From contig CACBNI010000007.1 of assembly GCA_902540595.1 (NCBI GenBank), positions 1-64,000 of the forward strand: DNA of 64,000 bases, written 5' to 3'. Source of the DNA: an uncultured Pelagibacteraceae bacterium (lineage in GTDB: Bacteria; Pseudomonadota; Alphaproteobacteria; Pelagibacterales; Pelagibacteraceae). How positions within the stretch are numbered: position 1 is the stretch's first letter; each line of letters begins with the position of its first letter. Below, piece after piece: positions 50,593-59,630 of the stretch. The notes beneath the pieces are model-generated. The model was given only the letters and a program-made list of their open reading frames with translations, was not told the origin of the DNA and did no database searches. The translations under genes were made by a program, and so were the position numbers.

Positions 50593-51752
50593 TTAAACAA
50601 ATCTATTAAGGCTTTTGCTTTTATAAAATTTTCATTAAACTCATGATTGGCGTTGCTATCAATGACTACACCTGAGGCGACTGAAATTTCTGAAGTATTT
50701 TTAAAATTTAGTATTGAACGTATAATAATGTTAAACCTCATATCTCCATTAAATTTAATGTAACCAAAACTGCCTGTATAAATATTTCTATTTTCTTTTT
50801 CTTGCTTATTTAGAAGATTAAGTGTGCTTATTTTAGGACACCCTATTACCGAACCACCAGGCATCATTGATTTAACTATATCAATAGTTTTAGCTTTTTC
50901 GTTCAATTTACCTTTTATCAAGCTCACATAGTGAAAAAGGTCCTTATATTCTTCCACGGTTTTTTCTTTTTTGATTTTAACTGATCCAGGAACACAAATA
51001 CGTGATAAATCACTACGTTCCATATCAACAATCATATTATGTTCCTTAGTCTCCTTAATATTTTTCCTGAAATATTGAAGAGCTTTATTTTTATTTAATT
51101 TATTATTTTTCTTTAGAGTACCTGCTATTGGTTTCGTAAATATTGATCTTCCTTTTTTTTCAATTAGGGTTTCAGGAGAGCAGCTAATTACTGAATAATT
51201 TTTGTCTTTAATTAAAAAAGCCTCTGGCGCAAGATTGGATTTGGATAGTCTACAGAAAAAATCTAAAGGATCTATTTTTGATTTATTTTTATATTTTGTA
51301 CAAATTTTAATTTGATATGTTTCACCTTGTCTTATTTTTTTTTTAAACTTATTAAAAATTTTTGTGTAATTTTTTCTATTAATGTTTATTTTAAATTTTT
51401 TGTTTTTATTTTCTATCAGTGGAGCTTTGAAAGATAAATTTTCATTTAAACTTATTAAAGTTTCAGGTTTATAAAAAATTCCCTTTGGAAAATGATTAGT
51501 TTTTTGTCTCGGAAAATTAATACCAATTAGTTGATTTAATAATTCATAACCAAAAAAACCAATAAAAAGATCTGTTTTTTTGATTTTTTTTTTATTTGAA
51601 TGAATTGATTTTAGAAAATTGATTATATTTTTATCAGACAAAATTACTTTTTTTGAAAAATCTGTAAATAAATCAAACCCTTTTGTTGTTTTGTAAATAA
51701 CGTAAGGTTTTCCTGACGAATTAATATCGTTTAAAATTTTAAAAGTATTCAA
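50589..51752 (-). CDS. pabB: chorismate-binding synthase (PabB/TrpE type)
   Basis: A 387-residue chorismate-utilising enzyme: ISCSPETLIEKKGRSIFTKPIAGTLKK, TKEHNMIVDMERSDLSRICVPGSVKI, MMPGGSVIGCPKISTLNL, GSFGYIKFNGDMRFNIIIRS. The motif is PIAGT, as in anthranilate synthase TrpE, rather than PIKGT, where the Lys of E. coli-type PabB makes a covalent intermediate. PabB is still favoured because of the class IV lyase partner and absence of other trp genes. An anthranilate role cannot be excluded. Confidence 0.8.
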   Translation of the reverse strand: MNTFKILNDINSSGKPYVIYKTTKGFDLFTDFSKKVILSDKNIINFLKSIHSNKKKIKKTDLFIGFFGYELLNQLIGINFPRQKTNHFPKGIFYKPETLISLNENLSFKAPLIENKNKKFKININRKNYTKIFNKFKKKIRQGETYQIKICTKYKNKSKIDPLDFFCRLSKSNLAPEAFLIKDKNYSVISCSPETLIEKKGRSIFTKPIAGTLKKNNKLNKNKALQYFRKNIKETKEHNMIVDMERSDLSRICVPGSVKIKKEKTVEEYKDLFHYVSLIKGKLNEKAKTIDIVKSMMPGGSVIGCPKISTLNLLNKQEKENRNIYTGSFGYIKFNGDMRFNIIIRSILNFKNTSEISVASGVVIDSNANHEFNENFIKAKALIDLFK

Positions 51753-51753
51753 T

Positions 51754-52974
51754 TTAACTTGTTTTTAACCTTAATACTGCTTCTTCTTTTATTGGAAGAT
51801 GAATTATTGCAGCGAAAACTGACAATGCAATTGCTAAATACCACGCATAATCATATGAACCATAAAGATCATGAAATAAACCACCTAGATATGCTCCAAA
51901 AAATGAACCTACTTGATGACTTAAAAAGACAATCCCATAAAGTAGCCCTAAATATTTTGTTCCGAACAAATGAGCAACTATTCCACTTGTAGCGGGTACC
52001 GTTGACAACCACAAGAAACCAAAGCTAGCACCAAAAATAAAAGCATTAATATTACTAGCTGGTAGAAATATGAAAAATATAATTGATAGCCCTCTTAAAG
52101 AATAAATTACACTCAATATAATTTTTTTACTAATTTTAGTTGATAAGTAACCGCTCAAAAGTGAACCGATTATATTAAATAATCCAATCAAAGATAATAT
52201 TGCTGCTGCAGTCCAGCTTTCTAATCCTCTATCAACTACATAAGTTGGAACATGTGTTCCTACCAATGTAATATGAAAACCACAAACAAAAAAACCAGAG
52301 ACTAAAAGAATATAACTTTTTGAAGCAAATGCCTCTTTAATTGCCTCTAAAGTACTTTGCGAATTTGGTGTTTCAATACTTTGTTCTAAAGATGGAGATC
52401 TTACAAAATAAGAAACTATTAAACCTATAAATAAGGCAACAAGAAAAGCAATTAATGTAATTTGCCATCCATTTTCACTTAATGAATACGTTGTTAAAAG
52501 TGGAGACAAAAAATATCCAAATGAACCTATTGCTGTGACTAAACTCATTGCAATTGTTCTATTAGATAATGGAAAATGTTTACCAACTATAGCCATAGGG
52601 ATGCTAATAGCAGTTCCACCTAAACCAATTCCAACCAAAATGCCCATATCTATTTGAAAAAATATTCCTGTATTTGGACCTGCATAAAGAAAATAAATCC
52701 CTGCAATAAAAAAAACAAACGCTAAAGCTATGGCTTTATGTCCACCATATTTATCTGCTATTGCACCAAATATGGGTCCAGTAAGTCCCCACATTAACAT
52801 TTGTACTCCTATAGAAAGTCCGGCCTCTGTTAATGAAATTCCCAAATCTTCTTTAAAATCCATAAAGAACAAACCAAAAGTTTGTCTAACCCCTAATGAT
52901 ATTAGAACAACTAAACAAGCAGCTATTAAAGTTATTAAAGCTGTTTTATTTCTAAAGAATTTTTCATTGGCCAT
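51754..52974 (-). CDS. MFS transporter, oxalate/formate antiporter-like
   Basis: A 12-helix major facilitator of 406 residues. The loop-2/3 block GPIFGAIADKYGGHKAIALAF and the pattern ISLTEAGLSIGVQMLMWGLTGPIFG are those of the oxalate:formate antiporter/monocarboxylate branch. A central loop (SPSLEQSIETPNSQST) separates two halves of six helices. The substrate is unknown. It starts just downstream of a PLP enzyme and is followed by the pab genes at one-base spacing, which may reflect compactness only. Confidence 0.87.
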   Translation of the reverse strand: MANEKFFRNKTALITLIAACLVVLISLGVRQTFGLFFMDFKEDLGISLTEAGLSIGVQMLMWGLTGPIFGAIADKYGGHKAIALAFVFFIAGIYFLYAGPNTGIFFQIDMGILVGIGLGGTAISIPMAIVGKHFPLSNRTIAMSLVTAIGSFGYFLSPLLTTYSLSENGWQITLIAFLVALFIGLIVSYFVRSPSLEQSIETPNSQSTLEAIKEAFASKSYILLVSGFFVCGFHITLVGTHVPTYVVDRGLESWTAAAILSLIGLFNIIGSLLSGYLSTKISKKIILSVIYSLRGLSIIFFIFLPASNINAFIFGASFGFLWLSTVPATSGIVAHLFGTKYLGLLYGIVFLSHQVGSFFGAYLGGLFHDLYGSYDYAWYLAIALSVFAAIIHLPIKEEAVLRLKTS

Positions 52975-52980
52975 AACGAA

Positions 52981-54156
52981 TTATTTTAATTGTTTGAGAG
53001 CTTCCTTAATATCTGCGATAAGGTCGCTAGGGTCCTCTAATCCAATGTGTAATCTCACAAGATGTTCATTTTTTGCTAATTTTAAAAATTTTCGAGTTCC
53101 AGTTTCTCTGTACTCTTGATGTAAAGCTAAACTTTCAAATCCACCCCAACTATAACCATAACCAAATAATTTTAATGAATTAACAAATTTTCTAACAGAG
53201 TTAATATTTTTACATTTTATTTTTAAACCCATTAAACCTGAAGCTCCAGAGTAGTATTTTTTCCACATCTTATAATTGTATGAACCTTTATGATAAGGAT
53301 AAAGCAGTTTTATATTTTTAAATTTTGATAAAAATTTTGCTATTTTTTTTGCATTTTCCCTATGTCTATCCAGCCTGACATCCAATGTTCTTAAACCTCT
53401 AGTAATCAAATAAGCATCATCAGGACCAAGTCTTAAACCAGTAATCTTCTCTGCAGCCTTGACTTTGGGAAATACTTTTTTATTTACTGCTAAAGATCCT
53501 CCCATAACATCAGAATGACCAGAATAATACTTAGTTGCAGAAACTATCGCCATATCAAATCCAAGTTTTATTGGTTTTAAAAAATATGGTGTTCCCCAGG
53601 TATTATCCATAGCGGTTAAAATTTTATTTTTTTTAGCAATAGAAATTATTTTTCCTAGATCTTGAAAATCAAAAGAATTACTTCCTGGATTTTCTACAAA
53701 AATTAACTTTGTTTTTTTTGTAATATTTTTTTCTAAAGTTTTAAGATCATGAGGATTATAAAAAGTTGTTTTAATATTGAAATCTTTTAAATAATTTTCA
53801 GTCAATATTCTTGTTGGACTATAAACTGGATCTGCTGCAATAATTTCATCTCCGGGTCTAGTGACGCTAAAAATTGCTAAAAAAACTGCCCCGAAACCTG
53901 TTGGTGTTGTAAAAACATGATAACTTTCCTCAAGCTTAGTTAAAATTTTTTGTAAAATATAAGTAGTTGATGTGCCTTGCCTTGCATAATCATAATGACC
54001 ACCAATTGGATTTTTTTGAGCTTTAGCCTGAGTTTTTCTTATATCTTTCATTGATTTAAAAATTATGGTGGACGCTCTAACAACTGGAGGGTTTACTGAC
54101 TGATTATGAAAATCTTTAGCTGTGTGCTTAAGAAAAGTCTTAAAAGAGCTACTCAT
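52981..54156 (-). CDS. Cys/Met metabolism PLP enzyme (MetC-like)
   Basis: A 391-residue PLP enzyme of the gamma-family. The PLP Lys209 sits in IVSATKYYSGHSDVMGG, preceded by AMDNTWGTPYFLKPIKLGFD, and the entry loop YDYARQGTSTTYILQKILTKLE near 55-76. It has the cystathionine beta-lyase form (YYSGHSD, and LRTLDVRLDRHREN). It would cleave cystathionine to homocysteine or another carbon-sulfur substrate. It lies between a divergent basic peptide gene and the MFS carrier. No SAM riboswitch was recognised upstream. Confidence 0.88.
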   Translation of the reverse strand: MSSSFKTFLKHTAKDFHNQSVNPPVVRASTIIFKSMKDIRKTQAKAQKNPIGGHYDYARQGTSTTYILQKILTKLEESYHVFTTPTGFGAVFLAIFSVTRPGDEIIAADPVYSPTRILTENYLKDFNIKTTFYNPHDLKTLEKNITKKTKLIFVENPGSNSFDFQDLGKIISIAKKNKILTAMDNTWGTPYFLKPIKLGFDMAIVSATKYYSGHSDVMGGSLAVNKKVFPKVKAAEKITGLRLGPDDAYLITRGLRTLDVRLDRHRENAKKIAKFLSKFKNIKLLYPYHKGSYNYKMWKKYYSGASGLMGLKIKCKNINSVRKFVNSLKLFGYGYSWGGFESLALHQEYRETGTRKFLKLAKNEHLVRLHIGLEDPSDLIADIKEALKQLK

Positions 54157-54229
54157 AATAAAATTTGATATGTTTAAAAGACAATGCTATATCCCATGAA
54201 AAACGTCAATATAATTAAAATAGGATTGA

Positions 54230-54313
54230 ATGAGTTACCCAAAAAAACATAGAGGTCGAAGAAAACAGGGCTCAAAAAAAAGAAGAGCTAAAAGAAAAAA
54301 TAAGAAGAAGTAA
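54230..54313 (+). CDS. very small, highly basic protein, 27 aa
   Basis: An ATG frame of 27 codons. About 18 of 27 residues are Lys or Arg (MSYPKKHRGRRKQGSKKRRA then KRKNKKK). It has the composition of a ribosomal or nucleic-acid-binding peptide. It lies in the gap between two leftward genes, on the opposite strand. No other features are visible in the gap. I do not identify a family; ribosome-associated function is inference from composition. Confidence 0.5.
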   Translation: MSYPKKHRGRRKQGSKKRRAKRKNKKK

Positions 54314-54321
54314 ATCAGCTT

Positions 54322-55440
54322 CTATTCTTTAATCCACCCACCACCAAGAACTTTATAACCAAACTGATCTTTGTTATAAAAAACACAAGCTTGTCCAGGT
54401 GAAATACCATCTTCTGGCAAAGTTAGATTAACAACACCTGTTTTATTATCTTTTAAATTTATGTTAGCTTCCAGTAAATCTCCAGTAGATCTTACTTTTA
54501 CAAAAATTTTTTTTTTTAAATCTTTATTAGGGGCTAGTAAATTTATATTTTTTAGTGAAATTGTTTGTTTTCCAAGTTTTTCTTTTGGACCTACAATTAT
54601 TTCATTTTTATCAGAATTAATTTTAAGTACATAAAGAGGCTCTTTATCTGAAACCTTTATCCCTTTTCGCTGACCTATTGTAAAATTAATAATACCATTA
54701 TGTACACCTAAAACTTCTCCATTTACGTTTTTAATATTACCTTTTTGAAATGAGTCAGGTCTAAATTTTTGTATTACTGATGCATAATCTCCATTTGGAA
54801 CAAAACAAATATCTTGGCTGTCTGGTTTATCAGCAACATTTAAATCTAAATTCTTTGCTATCTCTCTGGTTTTATCTTTTAACATTCCACCTAAGGGAAA
54901 TCTTAAATAATCTAATTGCTCTCTAGTTGTATTGAATAAAAAATAGCTTTGATCTCTGTTTTCATCTATTGCTCTGTACATGTTTGTTGTATTTTTTTCT
55001 GTAATACTTTTTACATAGTGACCTGTTACTAATGCATCAGCATTAAGATCTTTTGATACCTCAAATAAATCTTTAAATTTTACAGTTTGATTACATTGCA
55101 CACAAGGAATAGGAGTTTCACCTTTTAAATAACTTTCAACAAAATTATCTATTACCCCTTGTTTAAATTTGTCCTGAAAATATAAAATTTTATGTTCAAT
55201 ATCTAATTTATTAGCCACCCTTTTTGCATCCATAATATCTTGGCCAGAGCAGCATTGTTTTGAGGCTGCTACTTCCTTACCATCATCGTATAACTTTAAG
55301 GTGATACCTATAACCTTATAACCTTCTTTCTTCATCATTCCTGCAACAGTAGAAGAGTCTACACCACCAGACATAGCTACAACCACAGTTGTATCTGATG
55401 GTTTTTTATTAAAACCTAAAGAGTTTAATTCTTCGTTCAT
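54322..55440 (-). CDS. mnmA: tRNA 2-thiouridylase MnmA
   Basis: A 372-residue ATP-dependent thiouridylase. It has the PP-loop [16 protein letters not shown] (19-34), the catalytic Cys pair in PCVQC (Cys116) and DICF (Cys212), and the blocks GHYV near 140 and [20 protein letters not shown] near 270. It makes 2-thiouridine at tRNA position 34 using sulfur relayed by persulfide carriers. All catalytic residues are present. It is divergent from the DUF3553 gene. Confidence 0.95.
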   Translation of the reverse strand: MNEELNSLGFNKKPSDTTVVVAMSGGVDSSTVAGMMKKEGYKVIGITLKLYDDGKEVAASKQCCSGQDIMDAKRVANKLDIEHKILYFQDKFKQGVIDNFVESYLKGETPIPCVQCNQTVKFKDLFEVSKDLNADALVTGHYVKSITEKNTTNMYRAIDENRDQSYFLFNTTREQLDYLRFPLGGMLKDKTREIAKNLDLNVADKPDSQDICFVPNGDYASVIQKFRPDSFQKGNIKNVNGEVLGVHNGIINFTIGQRKGIKVSDKEPLYVLKINSDKNEIIVGPKEKLGKQTISLKNINLLAPNKDLKKKIFVKVRSTGDLLEANINLKDNKTGVVNLTLPEDGISPGQACVFYNKDQFGYKVLGGGWIKE

Positions 55441-55481
55441 AAGGTGGTATTTATACTGATTTACAATATAAGTTAAATTAA

Positions 55482-55652
55482 ATGATTTTAGATTATGAAC
55501 CAGGTGACAAAGTCACTAATCCGAACAATAAAGAATGGGGAATAGGACAGGTACAATCTATTATAAATGACAAAGTCACTGTGAATTTTGAAAATGCTGG
55601 TAAAAAAGTAATTAATGCAAATAACATTGAACTAAGAAAACTTGGAAAATAA
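55482..55652 (+). CDS. DUF3553-type small protein, 56 aa
   Basis: A 56-residue frame starting ATG at 55482. Its sequence ([49 protein letters not shown]) has a beta-rich, SH3-like look with GDKV and WGxGxV motifs, characteristic of the DUF3553/CarD-like small domain. The function is unknown; it may bind nucleic acid or a protein partner. It is three bases before the phosphatase gene and so probably co-transcribed. Confidence 0.72.
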   Translation: MILDYEPGDKVTNPNNKEWGIGQVQSIINDKVTVNFENAGKKVINANNIELRKLGK

Positions 55653-55655
55653 AAA

Positions 55656-56420
55656 ATGAATTTAAAAAAAATAGTTGAGGATTTAATTGAAAGTTTTTTA
55701 ATTGCAGGAGATCTGGCATTATCGCTTAGAGAGAAAGGATTAGTTAAGAAAATCAAATCAGACAATACACCCGTAAGTAATGGAGATTTAGAAATAAATG
55801 AACTTATTTCAAAAAAAATTTCTGAGTTAACACCAGAAATACCAATTATTTCAGAGGAAAGTTTAGATAACAAAGGTAAATCAAATTTAAAAAATTTTTG
55901 GCTTATAGATCCAATAGATGGAACTTATGATTATATAAATAATTTAGATGAATTTACTATAAATGCTGGATTAATAATCAACAATAAACCAGTGGCAGGC
56001 TTAATTAATGCGCCAGCGAAGAAAAGAATGTTTTATTCTTATGGTGAAGGAAATGCTTTTGAGATGACCAATGGAATTACTTTAAATCTTTACAATTCGT
56101 TTGCTAGAAATAAAAGACCCATAACATTTATTTGCTATTCAAATAAAATTAAACCTGAAATTCGAAAAATTTATAATGATTTGGGGGTAAAAGAAAATAT
56201 TAAAATGAAAAGCTCATTAAAATTTTGTGTAGTTGCTACATGTGAGTATGATGGATATGTTGCTGAGCCAAGAGCATATGAGTGGGATATTGCTGCTGGT
56301 CACGCAATTTTGAAACACTCAGGTGGAATAATAACAGATTTCGATGGTAATGAAATTTTGTATGGTAAAAAAGATTTAAAAAATCCTAGTCTTATTTTAA
56401 AAAGTAAAAATATATTGTAA
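55656..56420 (+). CDS. inositol monophosphatase-family phosphatase (CysQ/SuhB-like)
   Basis: A 254-residue Mg-dependent phosphatase. The metal-binding motifs are EEGxD-type ISEESLDNK near 68-74, WLIDPIDGTYDYINN near 82-96 and AYEWDIAAGHAIL near 207-219, with the WDIAAGHAIL helix. It hydrolyses inositol phosphate or 3'-phosphoadenosine phosphates (CysQ-type). With sulfate metabolism in the window a PAP phosphatase is tempting, but the WLIDPIDGT motif does not decide. It overlaps the next small gene by one base. Confidence 0.87.
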   Translation: MNLKKIVEDLIESFLIAGDLALSLREKGLVKKIKSDNTPVSNGDLEINELISKKISELTPEIPIISEESLDNKGKSNLKNFWLIDPIDGTYDYINNLDEFTINAGLIINNKPVAGLINAPAKKRMFYSYGEGNAFEMTNGITLNLYNSFARNKRPITFICYSNKIKPEIRKIYNDLGVKENIKMKSSLKFCVVATCEYDGYVAEPRAYEWDIAAGHAILKHSGGIITDFDGNEILYGKKDLKNPSLILKSKNIL

Positions 56421-56563
56421 TGGATGACCAGCTAAGAATAATATTAATTATTATAGTATCAGTCTCTATATTTGGATTATTGATTTTTGTATTTGTTAAA
56501 AATTATATTAAAAATAAAATTAATTCTCTTGTTAAGGAAGAAGAAGATAATAGAAATAAATAA
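56420..56563 (+). CDS. small single-helix membrane protein, 47 aa
   Basis: A 47-codon ATG frame that overlaps the phosphatase stop (TAATG). It has one hydrophobic helix (IILIIIVSVSIFGLLIFVFV) and a charged C-terminus (KNYIKNKINSLVKEEEDNRNK). Translational coupling to the phosphatase supports it being real. No function can be given. Confidence 0.6.
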   Translation: MDDQLRIILIIIVSVSIFGLLIFVFVKNYIKNKINSLVKEEEDNRNK

Positions 56564-56570
56564 AATAAAA

Positions 56571-57989
56571 TTATTTTTTTCTTAAAATTGCTATTGCATT
56601 ATAGTTTTCTAAAAACATTAAAACAATATTTTCCTCTTTAACATATATCATATCTCTAATCCTAGAATTTATTGGTATAATTTCGCTACTTACTATTTTT
56701 TCATTTTCTTTATCAAATTCAAAGAAATGTAAACTTAACATGCCTTCTTTAAATTTTTTTGCATTACCCATAGTTCCTACGACAAATTGATAATTGTCTA
56801 CTCCAGAAAATTTTTTTGGTAAACCAATAATTTGACTGATACCAACCGATGGATCAAAATATTTTAAAGGCTCAACATTTCCATATTTGGAATGAGATTT
56901 TTTAAGAGGTGCTAATTTATATCTTGCATCATCATCATTGTCATTATCATTATAATGTCTTCCGTATGAGGAAATTGGCCATCCATAATTGGGAATTTCA
57001 TTTTTTTTTAATTCATCAATTTTTAAATAATTTATCTCATCTCCTCCGCTCGGCCCATGTTCAGTTGAAAATAATATATTTAAATCCTCACTTAAAAATA
57101 AGCCTTGAGGGTTTCTATGGCCTTTAGAAACAATTTTTTTTGTTTTATCTAGAAGATTTATAGAGATTATTTTTCCAAAATCGTTATCCTCGTCTTGAGC
57201 AAGCGTTCTATGTCTATACTCTCCAGTTGAAAAAAACATAAGATTATCTTTAATGATCATTCTTCCACCTGATTGATGTGCAATAAGTTTATTTTTGGGT
57301 ATTTTAAAGTACTCATCTTTTTGATCCACACACATATCAGATAAGTAAAACTTCTTGAAACTAATGTAAGAATAATTGAGATCACCTTTTAAAATACTTG
57401 TTGAAAAACAACCCTCATAATGTTGATTAACATATGATAAATAAATTTTATTATCTTTAACTAAAATATCCTTAATACCATACTGACTATTTATGAAAAA
57501 TTCTGGATATTTAATTAATTCCTGAATATTTGATTTAATAGTGTTAAAAGTTATCTTGCTATTTTCAAACTTTTTAAAATTTGAATATGTAATTTGGCCA
57601 GTAGCTGTTGCTAAAAAAATGTTTTGATCATAAAAGTCAATATAAGCAGACGACGAAGCATATGGATGTTTAGCATAAATAAGATCATTTGATACAAAAG
57701 TGTTTAAAATATACTCATTATTATTTTTTAATTTTTTAATTTTTTCCCGACTTTTTTCAAACAGAATTCCATCTTGAAAAATAAGATTTTCAATGTTTAT
57801 ATTTTTTGTTAATAATTTTTTATGTATATTAAGTATTTGATCTTTTTTATTTTGTAAATTTTTCTCTAAAAAATCTATTTGATCTGATTTATTTTCTAAA
57901 TTATCTTTAGTATTTTTAATTGCAATAAATAAAGATAAAATTATTATAATTGATATTGCGTAAATGATCAAAGATTTGATTTTTTTCAT
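56571..57989 (-). CDS. glucose/sorbosone dehydrogenase-like beta-propeller protein
   Basis: A 472-residue protein anchored by an N-terminal helix (SLIIYAISIIIILSLFIAI) and followed by a coiled-coil-like segment near 30-60. The propeller has ISLNLLDKTKKIVSKGHRNPQGL, STEHGPSGGDEINYLKI and NYGWPISSYGRHYNDND, the pattern of PQQ-type soluble aldose dehydrogenases (YliI family). Members are periplasmic sugar or aldehyde oxidases that bind PQQ; the cofactor cannot be confirmed. It converges on the small membrane gene. Confidence 0.82.
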   Translation of the reverse strand: MKKIKSLIIYAISIIIILSLFIAIKNTKDNLENKSDQIDFLEKNLQNKKDQILNIHKKLLTKNINIENLIFQDGILFEKSREKIKKLKNNNEYILNTFVSNDLIYAKHPYASSSAYIDFYDQNIFLATATGQITYSNFKKFENSKITFNTIKSNIQELIKYPEFFINSQYGIKDILVKDNKIYLSYVNQHYEGCFSTSILKGDLNYSYISFKKFYLSDMCVDQKDEYFKIPKNKLIAHQSGGRMIIKDNLMFFSTGEYRHRTLAQDEDNDFGKIISINLLDKTKKIVSKGHRNPQGLFLSEDLNILFSTEHGPSGGDEINYLKIDELKKNEIPNYGWPISSYGRHYNDNDNDDDARYKLAPLKKSHSKYGNVEPLKYFDPSVGISQIIGLPKKFSGVDNYQFVVGTMGNAKKFKEGMLSLHFFEFDKENEKIVSSEIIPINSRIRDMIYVKEENIVLMFLENYNAIAILRKK

Positions 57990-58100
57990 TTTAAGTATTT
58001 TGTTATATCATTATTATTTTTAAAAATTTAATAAATTAGTATTTTAGGTTAAATGTCTCAATTGCAAAATTGTCATATAATTTTTCAAAAATTCTTAAGC

Positions 58101-58664
58101 TTATAGATACTTTATTATCTTTAAATAATCATTTTTATCTAAATCCATAACCTTTTTTGAGGTTTCAAAATCAAATCCTTTTCTTGCTAAAATAGATATA
58201 TCTTTTTTATAAAACAAAATTCTATTATCTTCGTTTCTTGCTGGTCCTATTCTTCTTTTTTTACAAATTTTTATGGCAGAAAAAAAATCTTGGTCTGAAT
58301 TTTTTTCTTTTATCTTAACTATGGTATTTTTAACAAAACTATCATTAATTCCCTTGCCAATCAGATAGTTTCTGATTTTATTTAATGAATGTCCTCTCTG
58401 TGCCATACTGTTAGCTTTACTTTCTGAATAAAATTGATCATTTATAAATTTATTCTTTTCTAAGTCTATTAAAACAATATCTATTAATTTAATAATATCT
58501 TCCTTTTTAACTTTTGATGCAGAAAGCTTCATATATTTTTTTAAAAGATAAGTTTTTAATTGTTGTTTTGACGGCGCATATTTTTCAACATATGTTAGAG
58601 CAAAGTTTCTCATTTCATCAACAGTCGCTTGAAGAGTTTTTCTTTTATTTCTTGTAGGAATCAT
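58101..58664 (-). CDS. recX: RecX-family regulator of RecA
   Basis: A 187-residue helical repeat protein. The RecX pattern is clear: ALTYVEKYAPSKQQLKTYLLKKYMKLSASKVKKEDIIKLIDIVLIDLEKNKFINDQFYSESKANSMAQRGHSLNKIRNYLIGKGI, with arrays of three-helix units ending in hydrophobic YL. It modulates RecA filament assembly. recA is not adjacent. A 112-base gap separates it from the propeller gene. Confidence 0.83.
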   Translation of the reverse strand: MIPTRNKRKTLQATVDEMRNFALTYVEKYAPSKQQLKTYLLKKYMKLSASKVKKEDIIKLIDIVLIDLEKNKFINDQFYSESKANSMAQRGHSLNKIRNYLIGKGINDSFVKNTIVKIKEKNSDQDFFSAIKICKKRRIGPARNEDNRILFYKKDISILARKGFDFETSKKVMDLDKNDYLKIIKYL

Positions 58665-58690
58665 TGATAGATTTTATATAATAAAGCCTA

Positions 58691-59164
58691 ATGATCGAAC
58701 AAATTTATAACTATTTTACCCCTGAAATTCTTTATTTTTGGACCAACTTAGGTGTTATTCCATTTTGGTTAATTTTAATTTTTTTTCCACAATCTTATTT
58801 GAGTAGATTTTTAGTAACCTCAGTACTTCCTTTTATTATATTGGGAGGTGTTTATTTATTTATTTTATATAAATCTTATTTAGTAGGATATGATTTCAAT
58901 GGAAACTTCAGTCTCTATCTAGGTTTAAGTGAGTTATCTAGATTGTTTGAGGATGATTTTTACATACTTATGTTTTGGACACATTTTGTTGCAATTAATT
59001 TATTTGCAGGCGGTTGGATAGTTAAAGACTCACAAAAATTTTCTATAAATAAAATACTTCTAGCAATACCATTGATAGCGACATATTTAATTGGACCTAT
59101 TGGATTAGTTCTTTATTGGATAATAAGAATTTTTTATGCAAAAAGAATAAATCTCTATGAATAA
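58691..59164 (+). CDS. ABA4-like membrane protein
   Basis: A 157-residue protein with about four helices: LYFWTNLGVIPFWLILIFFPQS, VTSVLPFIILGGVYLFILY, ILMFWTHFVAINLFAGGWIVKDSQKF, and ILLAIPLIATYLIGPIGLVLYWIIR. The block HFVAINLFAGGWIVKD followed by GPIGLVLYWIIR matches the ABA4-like (DUF4281) family, linked to carotenoid conversion in plants and of unknown role in bacteria. It is divergent from recX with a 26-base gap. Confidence 0.77.
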   Translation: MIEQIYNYFTPEILYFWTNLGVIPFWLILIFFPQSYLSRFLVTSVLPFIILGGVYLFILYKSYLVGYDFNGNFSLYLGLSELSRLFEDDFYILMFWTHFVAINLFAGGWIVKDSQKFSINKILLAIPLIATYLIGPIGLVLYWIIRIFYAKRINLYE

Positions 59165-59206
59165 AAATCTTAAATTTAATATTCGAATTTTGAAATATAA
59201 GATTAA

Positions 59207-59590
59207 TTAAACTATTTCGAATTTACTGTGTTTTATTGCTCCAAAACCACCATCTATGTGTGAAACTTTTTCAAATCCCATATCTTTCAAAGTTTTTGCA
59301 GCCAATGCTGATCTTAAACCTCCAGCACAAAATAAGACCATTTCTTTATTTTGATCTATTTTACCTTCCTTAAAATAAGGACTATTTGGGTCCATCCAAA
59401 ATTCCAACATGCCTCTTGGAATATGGTGTGAGTTCTTTACTCTACCTCCCTTTTCAAGCTCTCTTATGTCTCTTATATCTATTAAATTAATTTTATCATT
59501 TTTAAAATCTTCTAATGCCTCTTCAACTGTAATTGTTTTTACTTCTGTTAATGCCTCTTGTACTAAATTGTTTGCAGATTTTATATTCAT
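59207..59590 (-). CDS. single-domain rhodanese-like sulfurtransferase
   Basis: About 127 residues from the ATG at 59590 (MNIKSANNLVQEAL); a GTG start 17 codons earlier would give a hydrophobic extension and overlap the FkbM gene, and seems less likely. It has INLIDIRDIRELEKGGRVKNSHHIPRG, then LFCAGGLRSALAAKTL with the persulfide Cys, then VSHIDGGFGAIK. It may transfer sulfane sulfur in the cytoplasm. It converges on the ABA4-like gene and is divergent from the glycan genes. Confidence 0.85.
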   Translation of the reverse strand: MNIKSANNLVQEALTEVKTITVEEALEDFKNDKINLIDIRDIRELEKGGRVKNSHHIPRGMLEFWMDPNSPYFKEGKIDQNKEMVLFCAGGLRSALAAKTLKDMGFEKVSHIDGGFGAIKHSKFEIV

Positions 59591-59630
59591 AAAGTTTATT
59601 ATATGATAAATAAAAAAAAAATAAAGTGTT

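Noticed and set aside
54157-54229. SAM riboswitch upstream of the MetC-like gene
   Set aside because: SAR11 genomes use SAM riboswitches before some methionine genes, but no matching stem-loop or pseudoknot pattern is visible in this short spacer.
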